Shown here one piece after another: positions 24,364-35,594 of a stretch of DNA of 64,000 nt (the stretch's first letter is position 1; every line of letters starts with the position of its first letter). The position numbers and the translations under genes were made by a program. The notes beneath the pieces are model-generated. The model made no database searches. It was given only the letters and a program-made list of their open reading frames with translations, and was not told the DNA's origin. The DNA is from JAWWPG01 sp033850885 (GTDB taxonomy: Bacteria > Actinomycetota > Actinomycetes > Propionibacteriales > Nocardioidaceae): the NCBI GenBank assembly GCA_033850885.1, contig JAWWPG010000052.1, positions 1-64,000 on the forward strand. Direction: 5' to 3'.

Positions 24364-26243
24364 AGGGGGGCGTTCTCGATGACCGGGTCCTCGGCGAACT
24401 GGGTGTGGTAGAGGTCGGCGTACAGGCCACCGGCGTCGAGGAGCTCCGCATGTGTCCCGCGCTCGACGATGCGCCCGTCGTCGACGACGAGGATCAGGTC
24501 GGCGTTGCGCACCGTCGAGAGCCGGTGCGCGATGACGAGGGAGGTCCGGCCGGCGAGGGCGGTGTCGAGGGCACGGTGTACGGCGACCTCCGACTCGCTG
24601 TCGAGGTGGGCGGTGGCCTCGTCGAGGACGATGACCCTCGGCGCCTTGAGCAGCAGCCGCGCGAGCGCGAGCCGCTGGCGCTCTCCCCCGCTGAGCCGGT
24701 ACCCGCGCTCACCCACGACCGTCTCGAGCCGGTCCGGGAGCGACTCCACCAGGCTCCAGATCTGGGCCGCCCGGAGAACCGCGACGAGCTCGACGTCGGT
24801 CGCCTCGGGACGGGCGTAGAGCAGGTTGGCCCGGATCGTGTCGTGGAACATGTGGGCGTCCTGGGTGACGTACCCCACCATGGCGTGCAGCGAGTCGAGG
24901 GTGGCCTGCCGCACGTCGACCCCGCCCACCCGGACCGCGCCGCTCGTGACGTCGTAGAGGCGGGCCACCAGGTGCGTCAGGGTCGTCTTCCCCGCGCCGG
25001 ACGGCCCGACGAGCGCGACGAGCTGGCCGGGTTCCACCCTGAAGCTGACGCCCTTCACGACCTCCTGGCTCGGTCCCGAGTCGCTCACCATCAGCGCTTC
25101 GAGACTGGCGAGCGACACCTCCTCGGCCGACGGGTAGCGGAAGCGCACCTGGTCGAACTCCACGCTCGATGGACGCCCGGTCAGGTCGACGGCGTCCGGT
25201 GCCTGGGTGATCATCGGCTCCAGGTCGAGCACCTCGAAGACCCGCTCGAAGGACACCAGCGCGGTCATGATGTCGACCCGTACGTTCGACAGCGACGTCA
25301 AGGGACCGTAGAGCCTGCCCATCAAGGCCGCCAGCGCCAGCAGCGAGCCCAGGCTGAGGCTGCCCGCGATCACCAGGTGACCGCCGACGCCGTACACGAC
25401 GGCGGTGGCGAGCGCCGCGACGAGGGTGAGCGCGCTGAAGAAGATCCGGCCGGTCATCGCGATCTCCACGCCGAGGTCGCGGACCAGGGCGGATCGGCGC
25501 GCGTACTCGGCGTCCTCGTCGGCCCGCCTGCCGAACAGGGTCACCAGCAACGCCCCGCCGACCTGGAACCTCTCGGTCGCCATCGAGGCCATGGTGGCGT
25601 TCGTCTGCATCTGTTCGCGGGTCAGCCCCGACAGTCGCCTTCCTGCCCACTTCGCCGGGAAGTAGAACACCGGCAGGATGACTAGGGCCAGCACCGTGAT
25701 CTGCCAGGAGAGATAGGCCATGGTGGCGCCGACCAGCAGTAGGCTGATCACGTTGCTGACCACGTTGGAGAGCGTCGACGTGAAGGCACTCTGGGCCCCG
25801 ATCACGTCGCTGTTGATGCGCGACACCAAGGCACCGGTGTGGGTCCGCGAGAAGAACGCGAGTGGCATCCGTTGCACGTGGCTGAACACCTTGGTCCGAA
25901 GGTCGTAGATCAACCCCTCCCCGATCCGTGCCGAGTACCAGCGTTGGGCGAGGGTGAGCAGGGCTTCGCCGACGGCGACCGCCGCGATGATCAGCGCCAG
26001 GATCGTGATCACCCGACCGTTGTTCTTCGTGACCCCCTCGTCGATGATGTCGCGGAAGAGGAGCGGCGTCGCCACGACGAGCAGTGCGTCAAGCACGACG
26101 AGAACGAGGAACCAGCCAAGCGCGCGCTGATGGGGCCGCGCGAAGGTGACGACGCGACGAAACGTTCCCGGCGCGAGCCCCGGTCGCCCGGAGAGCGGGT
26201 TGCTCCGCGAGTACGAGTGCATGACCTGCCAGGGGTTGCTCAT
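24357..26243 (-). CDS. ABC exporter half-transporter (membrane plus ATPase fusion)
   Basis: A 628-residue protein with a six-helix exporter membrane domain (roughly residues 45-345, starting at ALGWFLVLVVLDALLVVATP) fused to an ATPase (roughly 365-610). The ATPase has Walker A GPSGAGKTT, signature LSGGERQRLALARLL and Walker B VIVLDEATAHLD, then the H-loop IAHRLSTV. Such half-transporters work as dimers exporting lipids, drugs or peptides; the substrate cannot be read. The start is the ATG before SNPWQVMHSY; upstream residues in the frame look random. Divergent to the enoyl-CoA hydratase gene. Confidence 0.9.
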   Translation of the reverse strand: MSNPWQVMHSYSRSNPLSGRPGLAPGTFRRVVTFARPHQRALGWFLVLVVLDALLVVATPLLFRDIIDEGVTKNNGRVITILALIIAAVAVGEALLTLAQRWYSARIGEGLIYDLRTKVFSHVQRMPLAFFSRTHTGALVSRINSDVIGAQSAFTSTLSNVVSNVISLLLVGATMAYLSWQITVLALVILPVFYFPAKWAGRRLSGLTREQMQTNATMASMATERFQVGGALLVTLFGRRADEDAEYARRSALVRDLGVEIAMTGRIFFSALTLVAALATAVVYGVGGHLVIAGSLSLGSLLALAALMGRLYGPLTSLSNVRVDIMTALVSFERVFEVLDLEPMITQAPDAVDLTGRPSSVEFDQVRFRYPSAEEVSLASLEALMVSDSGPSQEVVKGVSFRVEPGQLVALVGPSGAGKTTLTHLVARLYDVTSGAVRVGGVDVRQATLDSLHAMVGYVTQDAHMFHDTIRANLLYARPEATDVELVAVLRAAQIWSLVESLPDRLETVVGERGYRLSGGERQRLALARLLLKAPRVIVLDEATAHLDSESEVAVHRALDTALAGRTSLVIAHRLSTVRNADLILVVDDGRIVERGTHAELLDAGGLYADLYHTQFAEDPVIENAPLG

Positions 26244-26343
26244 CGCTGTCGACGCTACGCCAGCGGGCAAGCCATGGGTGGCAACCCGGGGCCCGTCGGT
26301 CCGCCGGCCCGGTCCCGGACGGCAGCCTCCTACACTGCGACGC

Positions 26344-27132
26344 ATGACCCAGGCCTACGACGAGTTCGGCGTCCGCCTCGACGTCGCGGATGCCGTCGCG
26401 ACCGTCACTTTGAGCCGACCGGAGGTGCACAACGCGCAGACTCCGAGGATGTGGGCGGCGCTGGCGGAGATCGGAGAGGAGGTCGGCTCCGACATTCGCG
26501 TCGTCGTGGTGCGCGGCGAGGGCGAGTCGTTCAGCGCGGGTCTCGACGTACGGCTGTTCGAACCCGACGGCATCCCCGGCGACCTGTCGCTCGCCGATCT
26601 GGCTCGGCTGGATGACTGGGAGCTGGACGAGACGATATCGAGCTTCCAGGAGGCGTTCTCGTGGTGGCGGAGGCCGGACATCGTGAGCATCGCCGCCGTA
26701 CAGGGACACGCGATCGGTGCCGGTTTCCAGCTCGCCCTGGCGTGCGACCTCCGGGTCCTCAGCGAGGACGCGCGGTTGTCGATGCGGGAGCCGAGCCTCG
26801 GGCTGGTGCCGGACCTGGGCGGCACCCAGCCCCTCGTGGAGGAGGTCGGGTACTCGCGCGCTCTCGAGATCTGCCTGACCGGTCGCTGGGTGGGCGCCCT
26901 CGAGGCCCGTGCCCTCGGTCTCGCCACGGTCGTCGTACCCCGCTCAGAGCTCGACGCGACCGTCGCCGACCTGGCGGCCGCGGTCAGCGCCGCACCCAGG
27001 GACGCGGTCACCGCGACCAAGGCACTGCTGCGCGGCGCGACCAGGCGCGGGTACGACGACCAGCTGGCCGCCGAGCGAGCCGCCCAGGTCAGGCGCCTTC
27101 GAGCGCTGGCGGCAGGAAGGGCCGAGAGCTGA
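26344..27132 (+). CDS. Enoyl-CoA hydratase/isomerase family protein
   Basis: A 262-residue crotonase-fold enzyme acting on acyl-CoA thioesters. Oxyanion-hole segments are GESFSAGLDVRLF (about 60-72) and AVQGHAIGAGFQLALACDLR (about 119-138); the second catalytic segment is MREPSLGLVPDLGGTQPL, with Asp where typical hydratases have Gly-Gly. That Asp occurs in isomerase-type crotonases, so a delta-isomerase rather than a hydratase is possible. It is monocistronic between a divergent ABC exporter and a convergent ABC-F gene. Confidence 0.85.
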   Translation: MTQAYDEFGVRLDVADAVATVTLSRPEVHNAQTPRMWAALAEIGEEVGSDIRVVVVRGEGESFSAGLDVRLFEPDGIPGDLSLADLARLDDWELDETISSFQEAFSWWRRPDIVSIAAVQGHAIGAGFQLALACDLRVLSEDARLSMREPSLGLVPDLGGTQPLVEEVGYSRALEICLTGRWVGALEARALGLATVVVPRSELDATVADLAAAVSAAPRDAVTATKALLRGATRRGYDDQLAAERAAQVRRLRALAAGRAES

Positions 27133-27191
27133 CGCTGGCCCGGGGGTGAGCCTGGGGTTGAGGGAGCCTCAGACCAGGGGCGGCGGAGCGG

Positions 27192-28790
<1,599 letters not shown>

Positions 28791-28865
28791 GGCGGTGGAA
28801 CGGCACTTTCCGGGGCGGGGGTCGCCCAGCGGAGGGCGGAATGGGCAGGCGGGGCTTCAACCAGG

Positions 28866-29549
28866 CTACCGCGGGGCCGGACACCCGGGCAGGTCGTCAC
28901 CGGCCACGGGAGGGTCGATGATCGAGACTTCGACGGACCGAACCCTGGTCACCGCCTCGTCGAGGACGTCGCGGTTCGGGTCGGGAACGCCGCCCAGCCA
29001 GGTCTGCGGGGCGGCGGCCAACCAGGAGAGCTCGGGGTGGGCGAGGACGCTCGCGACGGCCTTGCGGTCCCCGCCGGTTCCCAGCAGGTCCAACCGTCCG
29101 CTCACCCGGCCGAGTACCCGTTGCACATGTCCAGCCGCCGCATCGAACGCGGCCCGGGCCTGGTTGTCGCGTCGCCGGGCGAACCGATGCTGCGACCAGC
29201 CACCGGCCTTGGTGCGGCCCTGGACGTGCCGGCGGCCGATCTTCGACTCGACCACCTCGCGTCCGCGCAGGCTGGCCACGGCGAAGCCACCCTTGCGAAC
29301 CAGCACCACCCCGACGTCCCAGGGCCGCTGCAGATGCGCGGATAGCCCGTCGAGCGTCTCCTCGGTCAGGGGAGCGAACGGTACGGCGATCCGCAGCCGC
29401 GTCCCGTCGGGACTTTCCGTCCGGACGTCCTGCCCCGTCACCCGCCAGGCCGTGCCGGGGTGCGCGCCGTCGTACCGGAGCAGCCATCCGTCCAGCCGCT
29501 CGAACGGTACCCTGACCAGCCGAGGCTCGTGGGGGGTCGTCTCGGGCAT
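28866..29549 (-). CDS. acVLRF1-family peptidyl-tRNA hydrolase
   Basis: A 227-residue protein of the actinobacterial branch of Vms1-like release factors. The diagnostic block is GRTKAGGWSQHRFARRRDNQ (about residues 114-133), where GWSQHR corresponds to the catalytic loop that releases the nascent chain from tRNA, analogous to GGQ of eRF1. The fold is an eRF1 domain 2-like core. It starts with an ATG just after a 13-bp inverted repeat that ends the DUF1501 gene. The ABC-F gene lies 75 bp downstream on the same strand. Confidence 0.85.
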   Translation of the reverse strand: MPETTPHEPRLVRVPFERLDGWLLRYDGAHPGTAWRVTGQDVRTESPDGTRLRIAVPFAPLTEETLDGLSAHLQRPWDVGVVLVRKGGFAVASLRGREVVESKIGRRHVQGRTKAGGWSQHRFARRRDNQARAAFDAAAGHVQRVLGRVSGRLDLLGTGGDRKAVASVLAHPELSWLAAAPQTWLGGVPDPNRDVLDEAVTRVRSVEVSIIDPPVAGDDLPGCPAPR

Positions 29550-29581
29550 GAGGTGACGCTACCGAGAAGCCGTCGGAAGCA

Positions 29582-29621
29582 GACACGGCGCACCGACCTG
29601 TGCGGGTAGGTGCGCCGTGTC
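29582..29621 (-). terminator. Stem-loop downstream of DUF1501 gene
   Basis: A perfect 13-bp stem (GACACGGCGCACC at 29582-29594 with its complement 29609-29621) around a 14-base loop, 25 bp past the stop at 29647. No U-tract follows, as is usual for high-GC Actinobacteria. It also lies upstream of the acVLRF1 start. Confidence 0.7.
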
Positions 29622-29646
29622 CGGTGCCCCCTTCGGTGAGCGGGCT

Positions 29647-30945
29647 TCAGGCGCCTTGCATGACTCCGACGCGGTTGTAGCTGAGTCCGGGGAACATCGA
29701 AGGCAGGCTGACATTGGGGAACTGTGTCTTCACTACCTCGTAGAGCACCGACCGATAGTCCGTCGTAACGCTCAGATCGGCCTCGGCACCAGCGGTCAGG
29801 TCGAGCCCGGGCCACTTCGAGTAGACGGTGCCGCCCTTGACTCCCGCGCCCAGAAGAAGCATCGCGTTCCCCCAGCCATGGTCGAGACCGGCATCTCCGT
29901 TCTCGATGACCCGGCGGCCGAACTCGCTGATCGTCACCATGGTCACGTTGTCGGCCAGTGCGCCGAGATCGGTGAAGAAGGCCGCGATCGACTTGGCGAG
30001 GTCATCGGCCATCAACCGCATGTCCCCGTCGTCCAGGGTCCCGAGACCGGTGTGCATGTCCCATGAGGAGTGGTCGATGGTGATGACCTCGGCTCCGACG
30101 TTGCCTCGGATCACCCGGGCCGACTGGGCAAGGGCGTCGCCCAGGTCGGTCCCGGGGTAGTTAGCACCGTTCTGGGGCGCGGTTGACACACGGAGCACCG
30201 GCGCCCACTCGACGGCGGTGTCCATCGCGTCCCGCCCCGCCTTGCCGAGGGGACCGGAGGCCCCGTTCCAGGTGGAGTTCAGGGAGGCCACCCGCTGGGG
30301 CATGGCGTTGCTCGGGCCGTAGACCTGGACCAGGCCGACGTCCTGTGCCGACAGGGTTGCCTGCGATCCGTAGACCTCGGTCTCCGGTACGCCGTTCCCG
30401 ACCTGAACCGCGCCGAAGAGGGAACCGGGGTCGTTCATCCCGATCATCCGGTTCAACCACCCGATGCGCTGGGTGGATCCGGTGTTTGCCTCCTCGAGCT
30501 CCACGATCGCGGAGAAGTGCGAGCGGTTCGCGACCTTGAGTCCAGTCGCGTGGACGGCAGCCATCTGGCCCTTGCTCCACATCTGCTCGAGGGGTGCCAG
30601 CCGCGGGTGCAGCCCGAAGAAGCCGTCGGTCTGGAGGAGCTGCCCGGGTGGGATGCCGATGGTCGGGCGCGCCACCTTGTAGTTGGGGTCGCCGTATGGG
30701 ACGACGAGCGACATGCCGTCGGCTCCTCCCCGCTGGCTGAGCACGACCAGGATGTTGGAAGCCTGCCCGCTCGCGGCGAAGGCGGTCTGCTTGAAGACCG
30801 TGCCGTGCATCGTCGCCATGACGCCTCCCGCCGTCACCACGCCGAGCCCCTTCAGGAAGTTCCGCCGGGACCCGGTCGTCCTCTTGAACTCATCGCACCC
30901 CGGGTGCACGTGGGTACCTGTCATGGTGTTCGTCTCTTCTCTCAT
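29647..30945 (-). CDS. DUF1501 protein with Tat signal
   Basis: About 425-432 residues. A twin-arginine signal (SRRNFLKGLG, Arg27-Arg28, then a hydrophobic stretch AVTAGGVMAT) marks Tat export, so it folds in the cytoplasm before secretion. DUF1501 belongs to the alkaline-phosphatase-like superfamily; visible segments include LSQRGGADGMSLVVPYGD and TIDHSSWDMHTGLG. ATG at 30924 has a better ribosome site (GAGAAGAGA) than 30945. It follows the DUF1800 gene within a few bases, the standard pair. Confidence 0.85.
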   Translation of the reverse strand: MREETNTMTGTHVHPGCDEFKRTTGSRRNFLKGLGVVTAGGVMATMHGTVFKQTAFAASGQASNILVVLSQRGGADGMSLVVPYGDPNYKVARPTIGIPPGQLLQTDGFFGLHPRLAPLEQMWSKGQMAAVHATGLKVANRSHFSAIVELEEANTGSTQRIGWLNRMIGMNDPGSLFGAVQVGNGVPETEVYGSQATLSAQDVGLVQVYGPSNAMPQRVASLNSTWNGASGPLGKAGRDAMDTAVEWAPVLRVSTAPQNGANYPGTDLGDALAQSARVIRGNVGAEVITIDHSSWDMHTGLGTLDDGDMRLMADDLAKSIAAFFTDLGALADNVTMVTISEFGRRVIENGDAGLDHGWGNAMLLLGAGVKGGTVYSKWPGLDLTAGAEADLSVTTDYRSVLYEVVKTQFPNVSLPSMFPGLSYNRVGVMQGA

Positions 30946-30946
30946 A

Positions 30947-32566
30947 TCAGCGGCTCAGGTGTTCGACGGTGTCGAGGATGCTCACCAGCAGGCGGGGGAA
31001 CGAATGGGTCACGAGTGCGTGGGAGGTGGTGATGACGTCAGTCGGCTGGATATCGGTGGCGATGGTGGCCGCAACCTGCATCGACAGGGTGGAGGGCAGG
31101 AACAGCACACTTCGCACGACGTGGTCGACGACGTCCTTGAACTGCAGCGGCAGCTGCGGCATCCAGTCGAGCGGGGTCAGGAAGGTGATTCCCTGGTTCG
31201 GGTAGGCACCGCAGGCGGCGTACCAGTGGACCCGGAAGGACCCGAGCATTCGGCCGGCGCCGCTCCACGCCGGGGCGAGGTCGGGGAACGCGTCCGGTGT
31301 GGGCCAGCTGAACACGACCTGCCCGATCGCCTTACTCACGTTGATGAACTGGTTTCCGGCGTCGTCCGGCGAGTGTGGCTGGGTCACGACGGCACCGATG
31401 GCCGTCCAGGTGGCGAGGGCGTCCTCCACCGGGGTTCGAACCTTCTGCATGGACGACGACAGGAACTCGTCTGATGTCACGAGAGCTCGCAGGACCGGGA
31501 CGATCTCCGTATTGGAGTCCAGGTACACGTTGGCGAGCGACGTGACGAGGGCGTCCGACGGGTTGTCAGACATGAACCGGATCGCGAGCCGACGGCACAG
31601 GCGCTGGGCGGTGAGGGGGTGATGGGAAAGATACGTGAGGTACTTGAGCAGCACCGGGATGCCGTTCGCCTTCGCGTTCGGCGCCCGGAACGCCATCACC
31701 TTCACGCGGCCCATCCAATGGTCCTCGGGGTGGTACGTCTGGTCCCAAGTGAGCTTCTGGTCGACCTGGAAGCCGGTGAGGATCCTGGCGGAGTTGATGA
31801 CGTCGTGCTCGGTGTAGTTGCCCACTCCCACCGTGTGGCACTCGAGGAGCTCGCGGCCGAGGTTCTCGTTGATCGCATCCGCGGTCGACAGGACGTTGTT
31901 GAGATAGAGGCCCATGGCAGGGTGTTGGATGGCGGCCTTGAGCAGGCTGTCGAAGTCGCCGAGAGCGTGCCTGCGGATCATTTGGTCGTACTCGATCCGC
32001 CACGGCCAGACGTTGTTGGCCGGTGAAGCGGTGTGCAGCAGGTTGGACCAGAAGTCCACCATCAGCTCATCGACGGCGCGCTTGGAGAACAACCTGCGAA
32101 GCATGGTCCAGGAGGCGAAGTCCTGCATCATCTCCGCGCCGTTCTGGGTCCCCGCCTTGTACCGGGCGAACCGCTGCTGCGGCGTCATGGCGAGCACCGG
32201 GAACCAGGCGGACGTGGCGTCGGCCTTCTTGTTCGAGATGTTCCCCGGCGCGAGCTGGTGCTCGAACCAGGCGTCGATGCCGCCCTCGGCTGCGACGTCA
32301 GCCAGCCGCTCGGCGTTCACGCCTGACGTGAACCGGCTCAAGATGTTGCGGGTCTTGCCGTCCGGCAGCTGGAACGCGTGATTCGTGGAGGCAGCGAAGG
32401 TGCCCGCGGAGTGGTTCGTCGCCGGCCGAGCGACTCTCGTTCGTACCTTCGTCGCCGCTGCGGCGGCGGAGACCGGGAGTACGGCGGTCGCGCCTACCGC
32501 AGCGCTGCCGACGAGTGCGGAGCGGCGGGTAATCGGGACGTGATGGCCCTTGAAGGGAGTGCGCAT
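30947..32566 (-). CDS. DUF1800 protein with Tat-like signal
   Basis: A 539-residue exported protein. The N-terminus has TRRSALVGSAAVGATAVLPVSAAAAA (Arg14-Arg15), a Tat-type signal. Helical body segments such as LLHTASPANNVWPWRIEYDQMIRRHALGDF and ENLGRELLECHTVGVGNYTEHDV are characteristic of DUF1800, whose molecular role is unknown but which is almost always paired with a DUF1501 gene; the pair is thought to act at the cell surface. Here the second gene follows immediately. Confidence 0.85.
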   Translation of the reverse strand: MRTPFKGHHVPITRRSALVGSAAVGATAVLPVSAAAAATKVRTRVARPATNHSAGTFAASTNHAFQLPDGKTRNILSRFTSGVNAERLADVAAEGGIDAWFEHQLAPGNISNKKADATSAWFPVLAMTPQQRFARYKAGTQNGAEMMQDFASWTMLRRLFSKRAVDELMVDFWSNLLHTASPANNVWPWRIEYDQMIRRHALGDFDSLLKAAIQHPAMGLYLNNVLSTADAINENLGRELLECHTVGVGNYTEHDVINSARILTGFQVDQKLTWDQTYHPEDHWMGRVKVMAFRAPNAKANGIPVLLKYLTYLSHHPLTAQRLCRRLAIRFMSDNPSDALVTSLANVYLDSNTEIVPVLRALVTSDEFLSSSMQKVRTPVEDALATWTAIGAVVTQPHSPDDAGNQFINVSKAIGQVVFSWPTPDAFPDLAPAWSGAGRMLGSFRVHWYAACGAYPNQGITFLTPLDWMPQLPLQFKDVVDHVVRSVLFLPSTLSMQVAATIATDIQPTDVITTSHALVTHSFPRLLVSILDTVEHLSR

Positions 32567-32714
32567 TCGTCAGCCTCTCGGATTTATTTCCTTGAGTCTA
32601 CGCTCGCGCAACAATTAACCCTAAACGCGCTCGGGATACCTCCTCGACCCCGCCAAGACGCGCTCGAAACCTTCCCGCGACCCGCTCGCCGCTGGTCCTC
32701 GGTGGCCGCCGGGG

Positions 32715-33065
32715 CTAGACGTTGAAACCGAGCGCCCGCAGCATCTCGCGACCGTCGTCGGTGATCTTGTCCGGCCCCCACGGCGGCATCCAGACCCAGT
32801 TGATCTTGAAGTCGTTGACCAGCCCTTCGAGGGCCAGCCGGGTCTGGTCCTCGATGACATCGGTGAGGGGACAGGCGGCCGAGGTCAGTGTCATGTCGAT
32901 GATCGCGGTCGTCGTCTCGTCGACCGTCACGTCGTAGATCAACCCGAGATCGACGACGTTGATGCCCAGCTCGGGGTCGACAACGTCCTTGAGGGCCTCC
33001 AGGACGTCAGCATTCGAGACCGACCCCTCGTTCGGGTTCACGTCTACCGCCGGCATTTCCGTCAT
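32715..33065 (-). CDS. sufT: Fe-S assembly factor SufT (DUF59)
   Basis: A 116-residue MIP18/PaaD-fold protein. DUF59 motifs are DVLEALKDVVDPELGINVVDLGLIYDV (about 20-46), MTLTSAACPLTDVIED with its single conserved Cys, and VNDFKINWVWMPPWGPDKIT. It assists maturation of Fe-S proteins. It ends the suf operon, its start directly following the sufU stop, as Rv1466 does in M. tuberculosis. Confidence 0.92.
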   Translation of the reverse strand: MTEMPAVDVNPNEGSVSNADVLEALKDVVDPELGINVVDLGLIYDVTVDETTTAIIDMTLTSAACPLTDVIEDQTRLALEGLVNDFKINWVWMPPWGPDKITDDGREMLRALGFNV

Positions 33066-33506
33066 CTATGCCTCCGCTTCTGCGACGGCATGCGCCGTCG
33101 CGTCCTTCCACGCCATCCAGCCCAGCAGCGCACATTTGATGCGCGCGGGGTACTTCGAGACTCCCGCGAACGCGATGCCGTCCTCGAGGACGGCCTCGTC
33201 CGGTTCGATGCGCCCCTGACCGTGCATCAGCTCGACGAACGAATCGTGCACGCGCATCGCCTCCTCCACCTGCTTGCCGATCATCAGGTCGGTCAGCACG
33301 GACGTCGAGGCGCGCGAGATCGAGCACCCCTCGGCGTCGTAGGAGATGTCCTCGACCACTCCCTCGCTCAGGTGGACCCGCAGCGTGACCTCGTCCCCGC
33401 ACGTGGGGTTCACGTGGTGGACCTCCGCCTCGAACGGCTCCCGCAGCCCCGCATGGTGGGGTGAGCGGTAGTGGTCGAGGATGATCTCCTGGTACAGCGC
33501 GTTCAT
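33066..33506 (-). CDS. sufU: SufU-type sulfur acceptor/scaffold
   Basis: A 146-residue zinc protein that takes the sulfur from SufS. The three conserved cysteines are in NPTCGD (about 36), GCSISRAS (about 61) and RIKCALLGW (about 124); with the Asp they hold zinc. The start is the ATG at 33506; a GTG two codons earlier is possible because the SufS stop is only 2 bp beyond. A residue of frame beyond that is sufS shadow. Part of the suf operon. Confidence 0.92.
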   Translation of the reverse strand: MNALYQEIILDHYRSPHHAGLREPFEAEVHHVNPTCGDEVTLRVHLSEGVVEDISYDAEGCSISRASTSVLTDLMIGKQVEEAMRVHDSFVELMHGQGRIEPDEAVLEDGIAFAGVSKYPARIKCALLGWMAWKDATAHAVAEAEA

Positions 33507-33513
33507 GTCCACG

Positions 33514-34830
33514 TCAGGGAACCTTGAAGAAGTTCCGCGCGTGCTCGAGGCCGTCGACGAGCTCATCGACCTCGTGGGTCGTGGTGTAGACGTAGAACGA
33601 GGCACGCGTCGAGGACTGCACGCCGAAACGCGCGTGCGCCGGCTTCGCGCAGTGGTGGCCGGCTCGGACGGCGATACCGAGCGAGTCGAGGACCTGGCTC
33701 ACGTCGTGCGGGTGGATGCCGGCCAGCTCGAAGCTGACCGCTCCGCCACGCCCGACGGGCTCACGAGGCCCGAGAATCGTCAGGCCGGGCACGTCCGCGA
33801 GGCGGGACAACGCATAGCCGGTGATCTCCCGCTCGTGAGCGGCAACCGCATCCATGCCGAGCCCGGTCAGGAAGTCGACGGCGGCGCCCAGTCCGACGGC
33901 TTCCACGATCGGAGGCGTCCCCGCCTCGAACCGGTGCGGCAGGTCGGCGTACGTCGACCGCTGCATCGTGACCGTCTCGATCATCTCACCGCCGCCGAGG
34001 AACGGCGGCAGCTCGGCGAACACCTCGGCCCGCCCCCAGAGCACACCAATGCCGGTAGGCCCGACCATCTTGTGACCGGTGAAAGCCACGAAGTCCGCAC
34101 CCAGCGCTGAGACGTCGACGGGCATCTGGGGCACCGCCTGGGCGGCATCCACGATCACCAGCGCGCCGACCTCATGGGCGCGGCGAATGATCTCCGGCAG
34201 CGGGTTGACCGTCCCCAGCATGTTGGAGACCCAGACGATCGACACCACCTTCGTGCGCTCGTTGATGAGCTCGTCGATGTTCGTGAGGTCGAGGCGGCCC
34301 TCGTCGGTCAGGCCGAACCAGCGCAACCTGGCACCGGTCCGGTCTCGGAGCAGCTGCCACGGCACGATGTTGGAGTGGTGCTCCATCTCGGTGATGAGGA
34401 TCTCGTCGCCCTCGTTGACGCGTCTGGGACCACGCACGTCGCCTAGCACGCGAGCCAGCAGGTTGAGGGCTTCCGTGATGTTCTTCGTGAAGACGACCTC
34501 GTCGCGCGACGGCGCGTTGATGAAGGCAGCCACCTTGTCACGGGCGGTCTCGTAGGCGACGGTGGACTCTGCCCCGAGCTGGTGGACGGCCCGCGCGACG
34601 TTGGCGTTGTGCATCGAGAGGTGCTCGCTCATGGCGTCGATCACCGACTGCGGCTTCTGCGACGTGTTCGCGCTGTCGAGATAGACGAGCGGTCGGTCGT
34701 CGGCCAGCCGCCTCGACAGGATCGGGAAACTCGCCCTCACCCGGTTGACGTCATAGCCATCGGTCGGGGGGGTCTGCAACCTGCCGTCTGCAGCTACAGC
34801 GGACGGCTCGGTGAGAGTCGTGTCCGTCAT
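33514..34830 (-). CDS. sufS: Cysteine desulfurase SufS
   Basis: A 438-residue PLP enzyme that removes sulfur from cysteine for Fe-S clusters. The PLP lysine is in FTGHKMVGPTGIGVLWG and the catalytic cysteine in VRAGHHCAKPAH (about residue 398), with the short loop of the SufS class. The first 30 residues extend beyond the usual start but contain no other candidate. Its ATG overlaps the sufC stop (ATGA). Confidence 0.95.
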   Translation of the reverse strand: MTDTTLTEPSAVAADGRLQTPPTDGYDVNRVRASFPILSRRLADDRPLVYLDSANTSQKPQSVIDAMSEHLSMHNANVARAVHQLGAESTVAYETARDKVAAFINAPSRDEVVFTKNITEALNLLARVLGDVRGPRRVNEGDEILITEMEHHSNIVPWQLLRDRTGARLRWFGLTDEGRLDLTNIDELINERTKVVSIVWVSNMLGTVNPLPEIIRRAHEVGALVIVDAAQAVPQMPVDVSALGADFVAFTGHKMVGPTGIGVLWGRAEVFAELPPFLGGGEMIETVTMQRSTYADLPHRFEAGTPPIVEAVGLGAAVDFLTGLGMDAVAAHEREITGYALSRLADVPGLTILGPREPVGRGGAVSFELAGIHPHDVSQVLDSLGIAVRAGHHCAKPAHARFGVQSSTRASFYVYTTTHEVDELVDGLEHARNFFKVP

Positions 34831-35591
34831 GGGCCCGCGACGACCTTCAGGTACCGGTCGTAGCCCTCGGCCTCGAGCCGTTCGGCGAGCTCTGGGCCGC
34901 CCTGCTCGGCGATCTTCCCGCCGATGAAGACGTGGACGAAGTCCGGCGTGATGTAGCGCAGGATGCGGGTGTAGTGCGTGATCAGCAGCACTCCCCGGTC
35001 GCCTTGGGTCCGGAACCGGTTCACCCCGTCCGCCACGACCTTGAGCGCGTCGATGTCGAGACCCGAGTCGGTCTCGTCGAGGATCGCGAACGTCGGGTTG
35101 AGCAGCTCGAGCTGGACGATCTCGTGGCGCTTCTTCTCCCCTCCCGAGAAACCCTCGTTGACGTTGCGCTGCCCGAAGTCACGGTCCATCTGCACCTTGT
35201 CCATGGCAGCGTTGACCTCCTTCGCCCAGGTGCGCAGCTTGGGAGCCTCGCCGTCGAGAGCAGTCTTCGCGGTCCGCAGGAAGTTCGAGACGGAGACACC
35301 GGGCACTTCGACCGGGTACTGCATGGCGAGGAAGAGCCCCGCCCGAGCGCGCATGTCGACGCTCATCGACAGCACGTCGACCCCGTCGAGGGTGACCACG
35401 CCGTCGGTGACCTGGTACTTCGGGTGGCCCGCGATCGAGTAGGCGAGCGTCGACTTGCCGGACCCGTTGGGTCCCATGATCGCGTGCGTCTCGCCGGAGC
35501 GGACGGTGAGGTCGACTCCGTTGAGGATCGGCTTCAGGCCGTCCTCGGTGGCCACCGCGACGTGCAGGTTCTTGATGTCAAGCGTTGACAT
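34827..35591 (-). CDS. sufC: Fe-S assembly ATPase SufC
   Basis: A 254-residue ABC-type ATPase without membrane segments. Walker A GPNGSGKST (about 38-46), signature FSGGEKKRHEI, Walker B FAILDETDSGLD and the H-loop LLITHYTRIL are intact. SufC drives the SufB-SufD scaffold complex in the cytoplasm. It starts 3 bp after the Rieske gene stop and overlaps sufS by 4 bp. Confidence 0.95.
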   Translation of the reverse strand: MSTLDIKNLHVAVATEDGLKPILNGVDLTVRSGETHAIMGPNGSGKSTLAYSIAGHPKYQVTDGVVTLDGVDVLSMSVDMRARAGLFLAMQYPVEVPGVSVSNFLRTAKTALDGEAPKLRTWAKEVNAAMDKVQMDRDFGQRNVNEGFSGGEKKRHEIVQLELLNPTFAILDETDSGLDIDALKVVADGVNRFRTQGDRGVLLITHYTRILRYITPDFVHVFIGGKIAEQGGPELAERLEAEGYDRYLKVVAGP

Positions 35592-35594
35592 GTG

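Noticed and set aside
24303..25685. Long rightward open frame opposite the ABC exporter
   Set aside because: It is the complement of a gene with clear Walker motifs; its product has no family features and is an effect of high GC content.
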